Shown: one piece after another, positions 23,653 to 33,430 of the stretch
Layout: the number at the start of each line of letters is the position of its first letter
Numbering within the stretch: position 1 is the first letter of the stretch
From: an uncultured Muribaculaceae bacterium
GTDB taxonomy: Bacteria; Bacteroidota; Bacteroidia; Bacteroidales; Muribaculaceae
Assembly: GCA_934636465.1 (NCBI GenBank)
Contig: CAKUAR010000001.1
Location: 1-64,000 of the forward strand
Direction: 5' to 3'
Length of the DNA: 64,000 nt
Notes under the pieces: generated by a model
Told to the model about the DNA's origin: nothing
What the model saw: only the letters and a program-made list of their open reading frames with translations
The model's database searches: none
Made by a program: the position numbers and the translations under genes

Positions 23653-26600
23653 TTAGTTGGTTCGTTTTAGCAATTTTTCCACTCTCGTTTTTACCCCATG
23701 TTTAATCAGCATGTAGGTGTAACGGTAATCATAGGGGTTATAGGACGTGGGCGAGCTGTTGATGAGATAAATGTTGCGAGAGTTGGCAAATTGCAATATG
23801 CCTTTGATGTTGTTTGGGTGCAGGCGTCCTATTTCGTCCATCATGCAATGCACAATAAATTCGCCACTTTTTCGAGCAGCTTTCTTTTTGAACACATTGA
23901 TTAGCATGATGTTGACCATAGCTTTTACTAATATGTCGGTACCATCAGAGCCCACATTGTTGATGCGTTCTATCCAGTTGGTGTCGTTGTCGTTTTCTTT
24001 CACGCGGAACTGCAGACGGAATGTGTCGCCAAGAGAAACGCTTGGACGGTTAGGCTCATTTTGCAATTGTCGAGAGAGACTTTTGAGATATTCAACAACT
24101 TTGCGATTAACCTCCTCGTAGTTGTCGCTTGAAAAGAGATTTAGTTCACCAATGGAGAGAGCGTTTTCGGCAGTGTAATCATGAATTGACATGAGTAATT
24201 GCATGAGTTTGTCAGATGACTCATTGGCTCTTAATTCGATGCTTTTTATCACTCCAGCAAAGTTCTTTTCAACAAAGTCACGGTTGATGTCAAGTATAAC
24301 GCTGTCAACATCGGACCTGCGTTTCATGAGTGTGCCAATCTCGGTGGATATGCGGCCCAATATGTCTTTGTAGTGCTCACTGGTGCGTATGCGGAACTCT
24401 TCAATTTTGTTGTTGTCCATGAAGTCTTGCAAGTCAACCGCAATTTGAAGAAAATCAGCATCGGTAGATGGTGTGGTATTGAAATGGAACGCATTTTGAG
24501 GCTTGAAATTGCTATTGAATTTTAAGACAATAGACTTTAATTTCTCGATTGATTCGTGCTTTTGGTTGGAGATGCCTCTAAGTTGGCTTAGAAGTTGCTG
24601 ACAGTCCAGGTTTGTCGCGATTTTTGTGTTATCGGATATGTAAGTGTCAGGAACCAACAACTCATTATCTACCGCTTGATGATAGAGTTTTAAGCCGTTA
24701 CGTTTGTTGTCCAAATCTTTACGGATATTATTGAGTCGATTCTCCAAGTCTTTATGCTTGTTTTGGAGACGTTTTCGTTTGTCGTCGAATTGCTGACGTG
24801 TCATTGAGAGGTGCATTTCAATGTCTTTAATGCTTCGTCTGACATTTGGCTCCTCTGAAAACAGCTTTTGCTCAGCATCATGATATCGGAGAACGTAAGG
24901 ACGCTCTTTGTCAATCTGAGTTAACAAATTATTTAGTTTAGCGATAGATTGGCGATATTTGTCAAGCAGACTTTGGTCAACTCCTTTGCCTGCAAGTTCG
25001 GCATTTTGCTGTTCTTCGAGTTGTGCCTTTTGACGTAAGAACTCCTTATTTCTTGCACTTGCTTCTGAATTTTGTGAGTTTTTAAATGCCGTTAAATCTG
25101 CATCAAGTTTTTTAGAGGCTTTCTCATAAGAAGATTCTATGTCTTTTAGTTCTTTTTTCTGCTTTTCATATCTTTTCTTTCGGTCATTTTCTTCAGCTTT
25201 AACATTGAGCAGAGCCTCATTGTAAGCGTGTTCTCGGACTTCTTTTTCTTTGGCAACACGCTCAATTTCTTCCATTTCGAGTTTGTGTTGCTTGTTTTGC
25301 AATTCTTGTCGCTTCGTAGGAATTTGTTCTTCTTCGACTTTTAGCACAGACATTTTTTGACGGAGAGGATTGAGCATGGAGGCATACTTTTTCCCGAGTT
25401 TAGAAACATTTTCCTGAAGTGTGACAGGCAAAGTGGATAATTGCTGCTTGATTTGTTTCAGCTGTTCTTCTAAAGCGTCCTTTTCTGCTTTATAATCATC
25501 TGGAGTCCGATGCGCGGAGTCGATGTTGTCTAAATTTAATTTTACTCCAAATATGTTGTCTGATGCGGAATCAAATTGAGGCTCAAGCCCATGAGCGTAA
25601 AGCACGTGTTCTTCATCAATAACCTTGCCGATTGTCTTTTCCCAGCCTTTGTTGTTTTCGCAAAGCCATTGATAAAGAGAGCCATCTAAGTGGGTGAGCG
25701 TATCATTTATTTTTGCAACCTGCTCACGGAGTTGTGCGGCATTGGCCTCAAGCCCCTCTTGTTTGCGCTGATAAGTTTGCTTTAATTCGGCTTCCTTAAA
25801 TTCATATTCAGTGGTAATTTTTTCAATCTGGCTTTTAACTGCCGTTTGTTGGGCCGCATTTTCTTTTTCCGTTAAAGACAACTGCTGAAGTTGTTCTGTC
25901 AAAAGTTTGATTTCGTTAGCCATGGGATGCCACTGGCGAAGTTCTTTCAGGGCAGTGTCGGTATTATGTTTTTCAGCCAATAACATTTGCAGGCGTTCGT
26001 CAGATTTTTGGCGCCAATCATGGTAGAGATTTATAATCTGATTTCTGCCTTTTATTCGCTCTTCATCTAAGCGCTTTCTCTCGACTTGCAGAGATTCTCG
26101 TTTATTAAAAAAAGCTTCCTTTTGTGCATTTTCAAAAGATTTTTGTGCATTTTCAAGTTTGCCTATAGCAATTTTATATTTTTCTTCAATCGACGCATTT
26201 GTTTTCAGTAGATTATCAAGCAGAATTTGCTCGTTGGCAGCATCTTGTTTGATATGATTTTCACGAGCGGCAAGGTCAAGCATACTGTTTATACCTATTG
26301 CTTCAAACTCGCTTTTGGCTTGTGTTATTTCTTTAAGTTTTTCCTTTTTTCCGCCAAGCTCTTGGTTTAGAGAGTCTTTTTTCTTGCTATATTCGTTAGA
26401 GAGCTCGTTTTCGTTTTTACACACTTTGTCAATGCTGGCTTTCACATCGGCAGCTTCGGCATCTAAAAGTGGTATTTGCTGCTCACAGTCAGCGACAGCA
26501 TGATTGAGCATTCTCCAGAGTTCAAGCCGCTTGCTGTCTAACGCAAGAATCTCCCGGCCTTTTTCGGCAATATTAATTGCTTGTTGTCGTACCGGATAAT

Positions 26601-27303
26601 TACCATCGCGTGTTTGGCGGAACCAACAATCAATTTCGTCATACTCTCGTTCAAAGTCGGCCACTAATCGTCTGTATGTCTGCAAATCGATTGGCAGTTC
26701 TTCATCGGTCATAGATTGTATGATGGTGTTTTTGACGAAGTCGGCATCTAACTTAGTGTTAAGAAACACGTTTTGGATACTGCGTGGAATGTTTTGATAG
26801 TTTGAACTTTGGGTTAAAGCGTAGCGAGTGTATTTGATGTCGCGAGTATTGCCAAAGATGATGTCCTTAAACATTACGCCAGAGTCAATTCGTTTTGAAA
26901 CAACCACGTTGCTGCCAATGCGTTCACGTATTTTTATCCAGTCGCTTAATACCTGTTTATTTTCATCAACGAGCCATTCCCGCTTATAAGGGGCATCGAT
27001 AAATCGCCATGACGCGCGTCCTTGGTATCGGCTCACCAGTATTGTGTAAGCGCCGTTGTCACGCATTACTTCGTAAAGAATGTGTGAGTTGGATTGGCGG
27101 AAATAAAACTCGTCAAACGACTTTTGACCTTGCTGAATTCCTAAACGTTGCTTATCGGCATTGTAGAAAAACAAAAGTGCTCTTAAAACTGTGCTTTTGC
27201 CGACGCCTTGTGTTCCGGTGAAATGCACATTGCCATCTACTGAAATTTCGGCATAAGGTATGTTGGCACTGTTTATGAATATGATTTTATTCAGGTATTT
27301 CAT
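23653..27303 (-). CDS. jetC: Wadjet/Mks SMC-like ATPase JetC (MksB-like)
   Basis: 1216-aa MukB/SbcC-like motor. The Walker A is GTQGVGKST at residues 30-38. Two very long coiled-coil arms (about 260-540 and 620-960) flank a hinge-like region around 540-620. The C-terminal head has a signature-like GSDGTDILVKAMVNIML (from about 1118) and Walker B ending MMDE (1154-1157), followed by IGRLHPNN. Full length with all ATPase motifs. In Wadjet it extrudes circular DNA with JetA and JetB. It overlaps jetB by 17 nt. Visibly lower in G+C than the flanking ddpX and priA genes. Confidence 0.92.
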   Translation of the reverse strand: MKYLNKIIFINSANIPYAEISVDGNVHFTGTQGVGKSTVLRALLFFYNADKQRLGIQQGQKSFDEFYFRQSNSHILYEVMRDNGAYTILVSRYQGRASWRFIDAPYKREWLVDENKQVLSDWIKIRERIGSNVVVSKRIDSGVMFKDIIFGNTRDIKYTRYALTQSSNYQNIPRSIQNVFLNTKLDADFVKNTIIQSMTDEELPIDLQTYRRLVADFEREYDEIDCWFRQTRDGNYPVRQQAINIAEKGREILALDSKRLELWRMLNHAVADCEQQIPLLDAEAADVKASIDKVCKNENELSNEYSKKKDSLNQELGGKKEKLKEITQAKSEFEAIGINSMLDLAARENHIKQDAANEQILLDNLLKTNASIEEKYKIAIGKLENAQKSFENAQKEAFFNKRESLQVERKRLDEERIKGRNQIINLYHDWRQKSDERLQMLLAEKHNTDTALKELRQWHPMANEIKLLTEQLQQLSLTEKENAAQQTAVKSQIEKITTEYEFKEAELKQTYQRKQEGLEANAAQLREQVAKINDTLTHLDGSLYQWLCENNKGWEKTIGKVIDEEHVLYAHGLEPQFDSASDNIFGVKLNLDNIDSAHRTPDDYKAEKDALEEQLKQIKQQLSTLPVTLQENVSKLGKKYASMLNPLRQKMSVLKVEEEQIPTKRQELQNKQHKLEMEEIERVAKEKEVREHAYNEALLNVKAEENDRKKRYEKQKKELKDIESSYEKASKKLDADLTAFKNSQNSEASARNKEFLRQKAQLEEQQNAELAGKGVDQSLLDKYRQSIAKLNNLLTQIDKERPYVLRYHDAEQKLFSEEPNVRRSIKDIEMHLSMTRQQFDDKRKRLQNKHKDLENRLNNIRKDLDNKRNGLKLYHQAVDNELLVPDTYISDNTKIATNLDCQQLLSQLRGISNQKHESIEKLKSIVLKFNSNFKPQNAFHFNTTPSTDADFLQIAVDLQDFMDNNKIEEFRIRTSEHYKDILGRISTEIGTLMKRRSDVDSVILDINRDFVEKNFAGVIKSIELRANESSDKLMQLLMSIHDYTAENALSIGELNLFSSDNYEEVNRKVVEYLKSLSRQLQNEPNRPSVSLGDTFRLQFRVKENDNDTNWIERINNVGSDGTDILVKAMVNIMLINVFKKKAARKSGEFIVHCMMDEIGRLHPNNIKGILQFANSRNIYLINSSPTSYNPYDYRYTYMLIKHGVKTRVEKLLKRTN

Positions 27304-27844
27304 CTTCGTTTGCTATTTGAATCATGTTAACCAATTCCTCAACGTAATGGAAGGCAGAAGTTATCTTAAATGTTTCGTCTTGCTCGCTGACACACTCGGC
27401 AAATCCCATGCTCAGCATCTCCTGGAGCAGTTTATTGACAATCTCAAGGTTGGAGCCGGCACCATATTTTTTGAACAAATGACTTGCTTTCTCTCTAAGT
27501 TCAATGTCAATGCTAATTTGTTCTGTCAAATGACTTTTGCGAAACTGATATCCGGCAGTGAAAGATTGGTTGTAGCACTTTAGGAAATCGAGATAGTCGA
27601 GCCATTTTGAAAAACTTTCCAGTTTTTGCTCAACTGTTTGTTTGGCTTCTCCTATTCGTGAGAAAAAGAAATAGCCGTTGCCTTGCTCAAGCTTTAAGCC
27701 TATTTCCTTGAAATAGTCATAATAATCACTGAAATTCTCCTCTATATCCTCATACAAATGGCGGATAGAGGAGTCTGTACTATCAACCGAGAGAAATTCT
27801 CCGCGACTCAGTCGCTCATAGATTCTTTGAGTGTTATTTCGCAT
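27287..27844 (-). CDS. jetB: Wadjet subunit JetB (MksE-like, winged-helix KITE protein)
   Basis: 185-aa protein with the size and helical pattern of the MksE/JetB (DUF4194-type) KITE subunit that sits on the kleisin: NTQRIYERLSRGEFLSVDST, YFFFSRIGEAKQTVEQKLES, YGAGSNLEIVNKLLQEMLSM and GFAECVSEQDETFKITSAFHYVEELV, the last looking like a winged helix. Sequence similarity alone is modest, so the call rests largely on position between jetA and jetC, overlapping them by 11 and 17 nt. Confidence 0.8.
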   Translation of the reverse strand: MRNNTQRIYERLSRGEFLSVDSTDSSIRHLYEDIEENFSDYYDYFKEIGLKLEQGNGYFFFSRIGEAKQTVEQKLESFSKWLDYLDFLKCYNQSFTAGYQFRKSHLTEQISIDIELREKASHLFKKYGAGSNLEIVNKLLQEMLSMGFAECVSEQDETFKITSAFHYVEELVNMIQIANEDEIPE

Positions 27845-29036
27845 AGATTATTGGATATTCGATGTTTTGATATGTTGCATATTTCCCTGTTATTTTGCAA
27901 TCGTCGGAATGTGTGATTACCAATTGGCAAAAGAGGGTTGCATGATCTTCAATGCTACGTTTGCTTTTATAGTCATATCTGAGAATGAACTCAAAAAGGT
28001 TGTAGCTTGACGCTGAAAAAGAATTCCAAATTTCCGTTGGGTCTATTGATTTCAGCCGTTGCACATGTTCCTGCAAATCTTCGTCTGTAAGTGGCTCTGC
28101 TTCTGTTCTTGCCGTCTTTTTTATGCCATTACGTTCTGCTATTCGTCTGAGCAACTTTGCAGTCTGGTCACTCTCCCTTAGCATTTCCAAAGAAAGTCTA
28201 ATCTTGCTATATTGGCGAGATTCCATACATAGAGGATTTATGCAGTCAAGCACATGAGTAATGTTCGTGTTGGCTTTAATGAGCAGCTGGTCTTGCAAAT
28301 ATTTTAGCCTGCGTATTTTCTTATAAAGCAGATTCTGCTGGTCTATTTGGTTGATATATGCAATGATTTGTTTTTCTATCTCCATCAGAGAGTGGTAAGA
28401 ATCCCAAAAATCATGCCTCACGTCGCTGCATGTCTTGGCCATGTGTGGGTCATTAGCCATAATGAAGAAGGCCTGCTCGTGGTCCATAAGCTTTTCGCAC
28501 TCACGAATCATGGTGCGTATGCTATGTATTTTTTCATCAAGGTTTTTGAGTTTTGCTTTTTTTATGATGTAGTTGGGCTCCTGCTTATAGGTGTTGTCAA
28601 CATTTCGCTTTAGGTCAACCACATTTTTAAGTGTTTTGAACCCAGTCTTTTTTAGAATTTGCCGTACGCTGTCTTGATACCCGGCCTTACGATTAACGTT
28701 GGTTTCTTGAAGAAAATAACCAATGTGTTCTTTCAGCGTGTTAATACATTCCTGCACGCTCAACACGCTGATTTCTTCATTGACATTCAACACTTCTTCG
28801 AAGAAATTAAGATAGTCGCTTTCGATTTCAACGGCGTTGCCTGTTTCATGCAATACGCCATAGTCTATCAATTTTTTAAGGCGAGCCTCGTTGCCACCTA
28901 CAAGCTCTAAAGCCAATCCTGATGGGAATTTAGCCATCAATTTTCGCTTTTCAAACATTTCGCTCAATAGCTTTTGCTCTCGGGCGAGTGTCTTTGTCAG
29001 CTCTTCTATGGTGTGGAAATGAGTTAATATGTCCAT
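27834..29036 (-). CDS. jetA: Wadjet subunit JetA (kleisin, MksF-like)
   Basis: 400-aa mostly helical protein with coiled-coil segments (about 140-260), first gene of the four-gene operon. It lies where JetA/MksF, the kleisin that bridges the two SMC heads, is expected. It does not show an obvious DUF3375 (type I JetA) signature to my eye, so the Wadjet subtype is left open. Starts at ATG 29036, 75 bp after the priA stop; no clear TAnnTTTG promoter is visible there, so transcription may come from the priA side or from an unusual promoter. Confidence 0.72.
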   Translation of the reverse strand: MDILTHFHTIEELTKTLAREQKLLSEMFEKRKLMAKFPSGLALELVGGNEARLKKLIDYGVLHETGNAVEIESDYLNFFEEVLNVNEEISVLSVQECINTLKEHIGYFLQETNVNRKAGYQDSVRQILKKTGFKTLKNVVDLKRNVDNTYKQEPNYIIKKAKLKNLDEKIHSIRTMIRECEKLMDHEQAFFIMANDPHMAKTCSDVRHDFWDSYHSLMEIEKQIIAYINQIDQQNLLYKKIRRLKYLQDQLLIKANTNITHVLDCINPLCMESRQYSKIRLSLEMLRESDQTAKLLRRIAERNGIKKTARTEAEPLTDEDLQEHVQRLKSIDPTEIWNSFSASSYNLFEFILRYDYKSKRSIEDHATLFCQLVITHSDDCKITGKYATYQNIEYPIIYAK

Positions 29037-29111
29037 AAAAATATTGCTTATTGAAGTTGTGTTAATGTTCGCTGTTTGAGGCTTTGCACGTTGATTTTAG
29101 TAGTGTGGGTG

Positions 29112-31583
29112 TTATGAGGGGTCAACGTCGTAGTGGAGGCGGACTGACTTCATGCGGCTGTCGAGGGTGAGCAGTTGCTCATAGATGCTGCGCAACAGCT
29201 GCTTTACTTTTGTCATGGAGGCCTCATTTTCCACTTTTAGCACAATTTGCCGGATATATAGGTTTTGCACGCGAGCCACCATTGGGGCTTCTGGGCCCAG
29301 CACACGCGCCCCGAACACTTGCCGCAACATGTTGGCATAGCGCACTGCCATTTCCACCACCACAGCGTCGTCGCGGTGCTTGAGAAAAATGTTGATGATG
29401 CGTGTGAATGGCGGATAGTGGAAACGCTCGCGGTCGGCAAGTTCGTTGCGGTAGAAACCCATGTAGTCGTGCTGCTTCACAAACTCTATTATGGGGTGGG
29501 TGGGGTCGGACGTTTGCACAATCACCGTGCCTTGCTTGTGGGCGCGACCGGCGCGGCCAGCCACTTGCTCAAGCATGTCGAATGCCCGCTCGTGTGAGCG
29601 AAAGTCGGGGAAACTTATCATGGTGTCGGCATTGAGTATGCCCACAGTGTTCACTCCGCTGAAATCGAGACCCTTGGTTACCATCTGCGTGCCTACCAGA
29701 ATGTCGGCCTTGCGCTTGGAAAAGGCTTCGATGATTTTCTCATGACCGTTTTTGCTGCGTGTGGTGTCGAGGTCCATGCGGAGGATTGTTTTGCCTGGGA
29801 ACACTGCCTCAACGTCGTCTTCCACGCGCTCGGTGCCATAGCCCACAATCTCAATGCCGGGGTTGCCGCATGCCGGGCAGATGGTGGGTAGCGAGATTGT
29901 GTAGCCGCAATAGTGGCACGACAGGGTGTCGGTGTATTTGTGATAGGTGAGCGACACGTCGCAGTTGGTGCACCGAGGCACCCAGCCACACTCTTTGCAG
30001 CGCACCATGGGGGCATAGCCACGGCGATTTTGGAACAAAATCACCTGCTCGCCATTGTCGAGAGCCTGCTTACAGTCGTCAATCAGTTCTTTGGAGAAGA
30101 AACCATTCATTTCATGCTTTTTGCGAGCCAGCTTGGTGTCGATGACCTTGACGCTTGGCATTTCTATTCCCTCGTAGCGTGTGGAGAGCGTGACGAGTCC
30201 GTATTTGCCGTTTTCGGCGTTGTAGTAGGTCTCTACCGACGGCGTGGCAGACCCAAGGAGGGTTTTAGCCCCGTGCATCATGGCGAGGACCATGGCGGCA
30301 TTGCGGCCGTTGTAGCGCGGAGCAGGGTCTTGCTGCTTGTAACTTGAGTCGTGCTCCTCGTCGATTATCACCATGCCAAGGTTGGAGAACGGCAGAAACA
30401 CCGATGACCGCACGCCTATCACCACGCATGGGTCGGTGGACTTGAGCAGTTGCTTCCAGATGTCAACACGCTCGTTGTCGCTGAACTTGGAGTGATAGAT
30501 GAGCAGCTTGTCGCCAAACACTTTTTTCAGGCGGAATGTGAGTTGTGTGGTCAATGCGATTTCGGGCACTAGCAGCAGTGTCTGCTTGCCGAGTTTCAGC
30601 TCCTCGCTGATGAGGTGCATGTAGATTGACGTTTTGCCACTTGACGTGACGCCATGCAGCAAGGTGATGTTGTGAGTCTTGAACGACTGCAAAATCTCGC
30701 GATAGGCGGTGGTTTGCTCTGCCGACAGCTCTGGCAGAGGACCGGGTGTGGCACCAAGGCTGGCGAAGCGGTTGATTTCTTTTTTGTATATTTCAAAAAT
30801 GCCTCTTTGTGCGGCAACCGAAAGCACGGGTTGGGTGCAGCCGGAGCGTTTCAGCAGCTCGGCTTTCGACACTTCTTTGGTCTCGGCATGTGACTGCAAC
30901 CAGTGCGACAGGTCTAGATAGGCGAGCAGTAGCTGCTCTTGCTTCTTGGCACGTTTAACCATGTCGAAAAGCGCAGCAAGCCCTTTGTTGTCGCCCTTAG
31001 CCAAGGTGAGGCGCACAAACGACTCCGTTTTGGGTCGATAAGTGTCGATAATTCGCTCTGAAACGTGAATGGCGTTGATTTCGAGCATTTTGCTGACTAT
31101 GCTCTCTACGCATTTGAAACCAGTGGCCTTGGTGATGTCGTTTATCTGGATTCTGCCACGTTGCGCCGTGAAGTCGAGAATCACTTTCTCGCGGTCGGTC
31201 AGCTGTCCGGCCTCGCTTTCTTCAAAGTCTGGGTTGGGGCTGATGAAAGTATCGCTCTCCACTTTAAGCCCTGAGGGAAGTGCTGCCTTATACACCTCTC
31301 CTATGGTGCACAGGTAGTAGTCGGCAATCCAAGACCAGAATTTGAGTTGCGGGTGTTGCACTATGGGGTAGGGGTCGAGCACAGAAAGCAGGTCCTTCAC
31401 CTCATAGCCCTGTGGGGCACGGTTGTGGGTCAGTACCACTATGGCAGTGTAGAATTTCTTGCGCCCGAAAGGCACAAGTACACGAGAGCCGATTGACAAG
31501 GAGGTTATGCCATCGGGAATGTGGTAGGTGTAAGTGCCTTGTATGGCAAGAGGAAGCAGGACTTCGGCGTATTGTTGTTGCAT
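29112..31583 (-). CDS. priA: primosomal protein N' (replication restart helicase PriA)
   Basis: 823-aa PriA, which reloads the replisome at collapsed forks. The N-terminal DNA-binding part (YAEVLLPLAIQGTYTYHIPD) is followed by Walker A GVTSSGKTSIYMHL, the DEEH box in IIDEEHDSSYKQ, and the zinc region with eight cysteines from CKECGWVPRC to CPACGNPG. The C-terminal helicase lobe has VGTQMVTKGLDFSGV and QVAGRAGR. Start taken at ATG 31583 (MQQQYAEVLLP); the upstream extension is not conserved in the family. 13 nt separate it from the upstream glycosyltransferase gene. Confidence 0.96.
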   Translation of the reverse strand: MQQQYAEVLLPLAIQGTYTYHIPDGITSLSIGSRVLVPFGRKKFYTAIVVLTHNRAPQGYEVKDLLSVLDPYPIVQHPQLKFWSWIADYYLCTIGEVYKAALPSGLKVESDTFISPNPDFEESEAGQLTDREKVILDFTAQRGRIQINDITKATGFKCVESIVSKMLEINAIHVSERIIDTYRPKTESFVRLTLAKGDNKGLAALFDMVKRAKKQEQLLLAYLDLSHWLQSHAETKEVSKAELLKRSGCTQPVLSVAAQRGIFEIYKKEINRFASLGATPGPLPELSAEQTTAYREILQSFKTHNITLLHGVTSSGKTSIYMHLISEELKLGKQTLLLVPEIALTTQLTFRLKKVFGDKLLIYHSKFSDNERVDIWKQLLKSTDPCVVIGVRSSVFLPFSNLGMVIIDEEHDSSYKQQDPAPRYNGRNAAMVLAMMHGAKTLLGSATPSVETYYNAENGKYGLVTLSTRYEGIEMPSVKVIDTKLARKKHEMNGFFSKELIDDCKQALDNGEQVILFQNRRGYAPMVRCKECGWVPRCTNCDVSLTYHKYTDTLSCHYCGYTISLPTICPACGNPGIEIVGYGTERVEDDVEAVFPGKTILRMDLDTTRSKNGHEKIIEAFSKRKADILVGTQMVTKGLDFSGVNTVGILNADTMISFPDFRSHERAFDMLEQVAGRAGRAHKQGTVIVQTSDPTHPIIEFVKQHDYMGFYRNELADRERFHYPPFTRIINIFLKHRDDAVVVEMAVRYANMLRQVFGARVLGPEAPMVARVQNLYIRQIVLKVENEASMTKVKQLLRSIYEQLLTLDSRMKSVRLHYDVDPS

Positions 31584-31596
31584 TGCAGAATATACT

Positions 31597-32787
31597 TTAA
31601 TTGGCGTTGAGCAACCAGCGATTGTAGATTGCATTTTCTTTTTGTGCTGTTGCCGTCCAGCTCACATCTGGTGGCAACTGCTGGTCAATGTGGCCAGACA
31701 GCATTTCGGCGGCTCTGTGAGCGGCTTTGGCGGTGAATGACGCGTCGAGCGCAAAGGCATTGTCGGCTCCTATGGCCTCGGCAGTGCCCACAACATCGGT
31801 AGCCACAACATTGGCACCGCACGACATGGCCTCTATGGTGACAAGCGGCAATCCCTCAAGGCTGCTCGGCAAGATAAGCACATCAATGCAATTCATGAAC
31901 TTTGGCATTTTGTCGGGCATTTGCAGCCCCCAGAAATGGCAGTCGATGCCGGTTTGAGCCATGTCGGCCTTGGTTTGCGGCAGCATGTAGCCGTCGCCTA
32001 TGGCCCAAAACGTGATTGGGTGGGCATATTGCTGCTTTATGAGCGCGAAAATAGGGGGGAGCAGGTTGGGGTTTTTCACAGCCTCAAATCGGCCTACAAA
32101 TGCCACTACCTTGCTGCCAGATGGCACGCCGAACTGTAGCCGCAGAGCATTGCGCTGCTGCTGGTGCAGACGGTGAAACTGTGCTGACGCTCCATTTAGC
32201 AGAATTTCTTGTGTGAAAGGCTTGCTGGTGACGTTTTTTGCCATGCGAGCCAGTCCGCGGCTAACGAAGAAGTTGCAGGTGGCAGACTCCAATAGCTGCG
32301 CCGTGATGGCTTTTAGCATGGCATCGCGTGGAGGGTCGGTGTAGATTGACGCTCCATGCCAAGTGATGAAAAACGGCACGCCATAGGCTTTGTGGCATGC
32401 GGCTGCCACGTTGCCGGCAATGCGGTCGTGGGCAGAAATGGCATCGTATGACTGCAACTCGCGAACCAGGTCGTTTCGCAGAAAATGAAGAAATCGTGAC
32501 GGCTGCTTGTGAAAGAACCGGTGACCCAGAGCATCGCAAAACGAACGCTTGAACCAGCGAACGTTGATTGTGATGCCATCGGCAACTATGCTGGCTGGGC
32601 GCATTGCCGGAGGGTTGTCGTGGCGCAACAGTGCCATGACACGTCCGTCATACACCTGTATCATGAACACGTCAACTGTGTAGTCGGCAATCTCACGGAG
32701 ATGCTTAACGCGATTGACCACAGCGTTAAACACTCCCAAGCGGTTGCTGATATTGCCTTCAAATATTACAGCCAGTTTCTTCTTCAT
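31597..32787 (-). CDS. family 1/4 glycosyltransferase (GT-B fold)
   Basis: 396-aa GT-B glycosyltransferase. The C-terminal donor-binding domain is typical of GT4: VVAFVGRFEAVKNPNLL, then FWGLQMPDKMPKFMNCIDVLILPSSLEGLPLVTIEAMSCG, where the E-x7-E motif lies. Donor and acceptor cannot be named; surface polysaccharide or lipid glycosylation is likely. Start ATG at 32787 (MKKKLAVIFEG); an in-frame ATG at 32802 is the alternative. It lies directly upstream of priA on the same strand. Confidence 0.85.
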   Translation of the reverse strand: MKKKLAVIFEGNISNRLGVFNAVVNRVKHLREIADYTVDVFMIQVYDGRVMALLRHDNPPAMRPASIVADGITINVRWFKRSFCDALGHRFFHKQPSRFLHFLRNDLVRELQSYDAISAHDRIAGNVAAACHKAYGVPFFITWHGASIYTDPPRDAMLKAITAQLLESATCNFFVSRGLARMAKNVTSKPFTQEILLNGASAQFHRLHQQQRNALRLQFGVPSGSKVVAFVGRFEAVKNPNLLPPIFALIKQQYAHPITFWAIGDGYMLPQTKADMAQTGIDCHFWGLQMPDKMPKFMNCIDVLILPSSLEGLPLVTIEAMSCGANVVATDVVGTAEAIGADNAFALDASFTAKAAHRAAEMLSGHIDQQLPPDVSWTATAQKENAIYNRWLLNAN

Positions 32788-32842
32788 AAGCGTAGGGTGC
32801 ATCTAAATTAATAAAAAACTTTATTAAAAGGAAATGATTGCA

Positions 32843-33427
32843 TTAATTCCAATAACTTAAAAGATTGGCAATGGCTGTGGTGAAGAGTTTTGGAGCCTTG
32901 ATGCCAAGTACAAGTTTGCCATTCTCGTTCAGCAGGAAGCCAACCTCAACTTCATAGACCGAATCATTTTCGCTTCCGTAGAGCACCACGGTGCGGACAA
33001 TGGTGTATGAGGGATAATATTTCTTGAGATAACAGTCGTCAAAAGAGCCATAATTGTTTAATTCGGCAATGCCTTTGCGCTTGTTGCAATATTTCTTGCC
33101 TTCAATCGTGATGGCTTCGTGCTCGTCAACGTCTATAAGCACCAGGTCGAGCGGCTCGGCAAAGAGGTTTTGACCGCAGAGCCCTAAACGTGGCAGAAGA
33201 TTCGAGAATTGCGGAGTGTCGTTGTTTTCGATGTAGGCTTTTTGCAGGCAATATGAGAGATACATAACATCGCAAGAATAGACCTGAAAGCCGTTATGCT
33301 TGAAAAATTTGGCAACATTGGCAGTGCCCGAAAATAAATCGAAAAAGGACTTGCCCTCCACGCCGTTTGCTTGCAAAATAGCATAGATTTTGTCTAAAAT
33401 GTTCACTTTGTTGCCTATGTATCTCAT
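32843..33427 (-). CDS. hybrid gene: D12-class methyltransferase N-terminus fused to an unrelated C-terminus
   Basis: 194-aa protein. Residues 1-75 read like a D12-class adenine methyltransferase: MRYIGNKVNILDKIYAIL (motif X) and FFDLFSGTANVAKFFK (SAM-binding motif I), then SCDVMYLSYCLQKAYIENN. The catalytic DPPY motif and the rest of the fold are missing. Residues 80-194 (DLVLIDVDEHEAITIEGKKY, NKRKGIAELNNYGSFDD, TIVRTVVLYGS and the ending LLSYWN) do not look like a methyltransferase and may be the C-terminal part of a restriction endonuclease. I infer a deletion that joined a second methyltransferase gene to its cognate nuclease gene. It starts 3 nt after the complete methyltransferase gene. 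Likely non-functional or repurposed. Confidence 0.6.
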   Translation of the reverse strand: MRYIGNKVNILDKIYAILQANGVEGKSFFDLFSGTANVAKFFKHNGFQVYSCDVMYLSYCLQKAYIENNDTPQFSNLLPRLGLCGQNLFAEPLDLVLIDVDEHEAITIEGKKYCNKRKGIAELNNYGSFDDCYLKKYYPSYTIVRTVVLYGSENDSVYEVEVGFLLNENGKLVLGIKAPKLFTTAIANLLSYWN

Positions 33428-33430
33428 GCC

